DNA from: Aureococcus anophagefferens
Taxonomy: Eukaryota; Sar; Pelagophyceae; Pelagomonadales; Pelagomonadaceae
Assembly: GCF_000186865.1 (NCBI RefSeq)
Contig: NW_008705566.1
Coordinates: 1,369,609-1,416,018 of the forward strand
Length of the DNA: 46,410 nt
Reading direction: 5' to 3'
Below, one piece after another: positions 45,532-46,410 of the stretch. The notes under the pieces are model-generated. The model was not told where the DNA came from and searched no databases. It was given only the letters and a program-made list of their open reading frames with translations. Within the stretch, counting starts at the first letter, position 1; every line of letters begins with the position of its first letter. Position numbers and translations under genes: made by a program.

Positions 45532-46410
45532 CTACCCGCTCTCACGCACGCGCGCCAGGTCCAACGCGGCCCAGAAGGCCGCGTCCGCAGCCGCGTCGTC
45601 GTCGCCGCGGTTCGGCCGCGCCTCGAGGGTCCAGCCCGGCGCGAAGAGCGCCACGGACACGCCCGCGGCGGCGACGGTCGCGACGGCGTCCGCCGCGCCC
45701 GGCCCCGCGCCGTAGGCGCAGTTCCGCGCGAAGACGTCGACGCCCGCGTAGACGTCCGCGCGGCGGCCGCCCGCGAGCGCGCGCGACGCGAGGAGCGCGT
45801 CGAGGCCCCACCAGTAGTTGAGGAAGATGGCGTCGCAGGCGGCGAAGAGCGCGACGTTCCGCTCGGTGAGCGCGTTCTGGTACTCGACGCGGCCGGAGTC
45901 GAGGACGACGGCGTCGTACACCATGACGAGCGCGTGGGGGTTCGCGGCCTTGGACGCGGCCGTGAGCCGCCGGACGAAGTCGACGAGCCTCGGCGCCTGC
46001 TCCGGCGCCTCGAGGTGGCTCTCGAAGTTGAGGAGCCAGCCGTCGAAGCCGTAGAAGGCCGCGAGCGCGGCGAGCTTGTCGACGGCGCGCGCGTCGCCGA
46101 CGAGCGCCGTCGTCTCCTTGGCGCCGTCGGCGCCCTCGACGATGAGGGTGCCGAGCACGGGCTTCCCGTGTGCGTGGCCGCGCCGGATCCAATTCGCGGG
46201 CGGCACGGTGACGCGCTTGTGCCCGAAGTAGCAAAAGACGTCGATCTCGCGCCAGCTCGCGAAGGCCTCGGCGTAGGTCTCGTCGGCTAATTTACAGTAG
46301 CCGCCGGCCATGTCGTGGCAGTGCAAGACGCGGCACCGGTCCGGGAGCTTGGCGTCGAGAGGTTCGTCGCAGCGCTCGAGGTCCGCGTGGCGACGGAGCC
46401 CGGCGCCCCG
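45532..46410 (-). CDS. GH85 endo-beta-N-acetylglucosaminidase (ENGase), N-terminus beyond window
   Basis: Open from the right edge to the TAG at 45532-45534 (about 292 residues seen). The frame begins before the window (DAKLPDRCRVLHCHDMAGGY), so the true start is not visible. GH85 hallmarks: LHCHDMAGGY, WREIDVFCYFGHKRVTVPPA with NW, HGKPVLGTLIVEG, FDGWLLNFESHL (catalytic Asn and Glu of the N-x-E pair), ALVMVYDAVV, FLNYWW and ADVYAGVDVFARN. ENGases cut between the two GlcNAc residues of N-glycan cores, usually on free glycans in the cytosol. The protein stops soon after the catalytic barrel (RVRESG), without the C-terminal beta domains of animal ENGases in this exon. It is convergent with MYND copy 3. 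Confidence 0.9.
   Translation of the reverse strand, partial: RGAGLRRHADLERCDEPLDAKLPDRCRVLHCHDMAGGYCKLADETYAEAFASWREIDVFCYFGHKRVTVPPANWIRRGHAHGKPVLGTLIVEGADGAKETTALVGDARAVDKLAALAAFYGFDGWLLNFESHLEAPEQAPRLVDFVRRLTAASKAANPHALVMVYDAVVLDSGRVEYQNALTERNVALFAACDAIFLNYWWGLDALLASRALAGGRRADVYAGVDVFARNCAYGAGPGAADAVATVAAAGVSVALFAPGWTLEARPNRGDDDAAADAAFWAALDLARVRESG

Noticed and set aside
1..46410. Bacterial or organellar origin because of high GC and intron-poor genes
   Set aside because: Spliceosomal introns, targeting presequences and eukaryote-specific families occur throughout. There are no operons or Shine-Dalgarno patterns, and organelle genomes of these algae are AT-rich.

Overview
This window looks like nuclear DNA from a compact, very GC-rich alga, most likely a pelagophyte stramenopile such as Aureococcus anophagefferens or a close relative. 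The evidence is: dense genes on both strands with spacers often under 200 bp; spliceosomal introns; stramenopile-type plastid presequences (A-F or ASALAP at the signal cleavage region); a eukaryotic gene set (kinesin, SETD3-like, HEATR5-like, OTU and JmjC proteins); and introns that are themselves terminal-inverted-repeat elements flanked by 8-bp target duplications (introners), as described in that genus. The species call is inference. Many long open frames here are only GC-driven shadows, so I chose frames by protein sense and splice phase.

Layout. 1-6264 (-): HEATR5/LAA1-like trafficking protein, cut by the left edge, with introner A. 6392-7837 (+): SETD3-like methyltransferase. 7986-8660 (+) and 11079-11873 (+): two ankyrin proteins flanking a six-exon pentameric ligand-gated ion channel (8696-11000, -). 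11884-12936 (-): aminoglycoside-phosphotransferase/EcKinase-fold kinase. 13106-14833 (+): protein with two SAP-like repeats. 14858-19443 (-): ankyrin/zinc-finger protein split by two introners of one family in opposite orientations. 19667-26581 (-): giant, disordered, repeat-built protein with a possible plastid presequence. 26666-28660 (-): cyclic-nucleotide-binding protein kinase with a short, decayed introner just before its HRD motif. 28711-30297 (-): plastid-type NYN + RNase M5 fusion. 30467-31390 (+): OTU deubiquitinase with SEC-C. 31619-33006 (+): phosphoserine aminotransferase with introner B. 33391-36351 (+): ABCB-type transporter. 36732-38654 (-): kinesin with a SAM-like tail. 38826-40820 (+): F-box/JmjC protein. 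41016-45523 (+): three tandem MYND-RING-Sel1 genes. 45532-46410 (-): GH85 endo-beta-N-acetylglucosaminidase, cut by the right edge.

The strongest unusual biology is (i) five introner copies belonging to two related families, with the target duplication supplying GC or GT donors and the terminal repeat supplying the AG acceptor; (ii) an apparent excess of GC-AG introns; (iii) the 2,304-residue repeat protein, which has features expected of a pyrenoid/Rubisco linker (hypothesis only); and (iv) a recent, mosaic tandem expansion of MYND-RING-Sel1 genes that carried along a scrap of the neighbouring GH85 gene. No rRNA, tRNA, CRISPR array or bacterial operon signals were seen.
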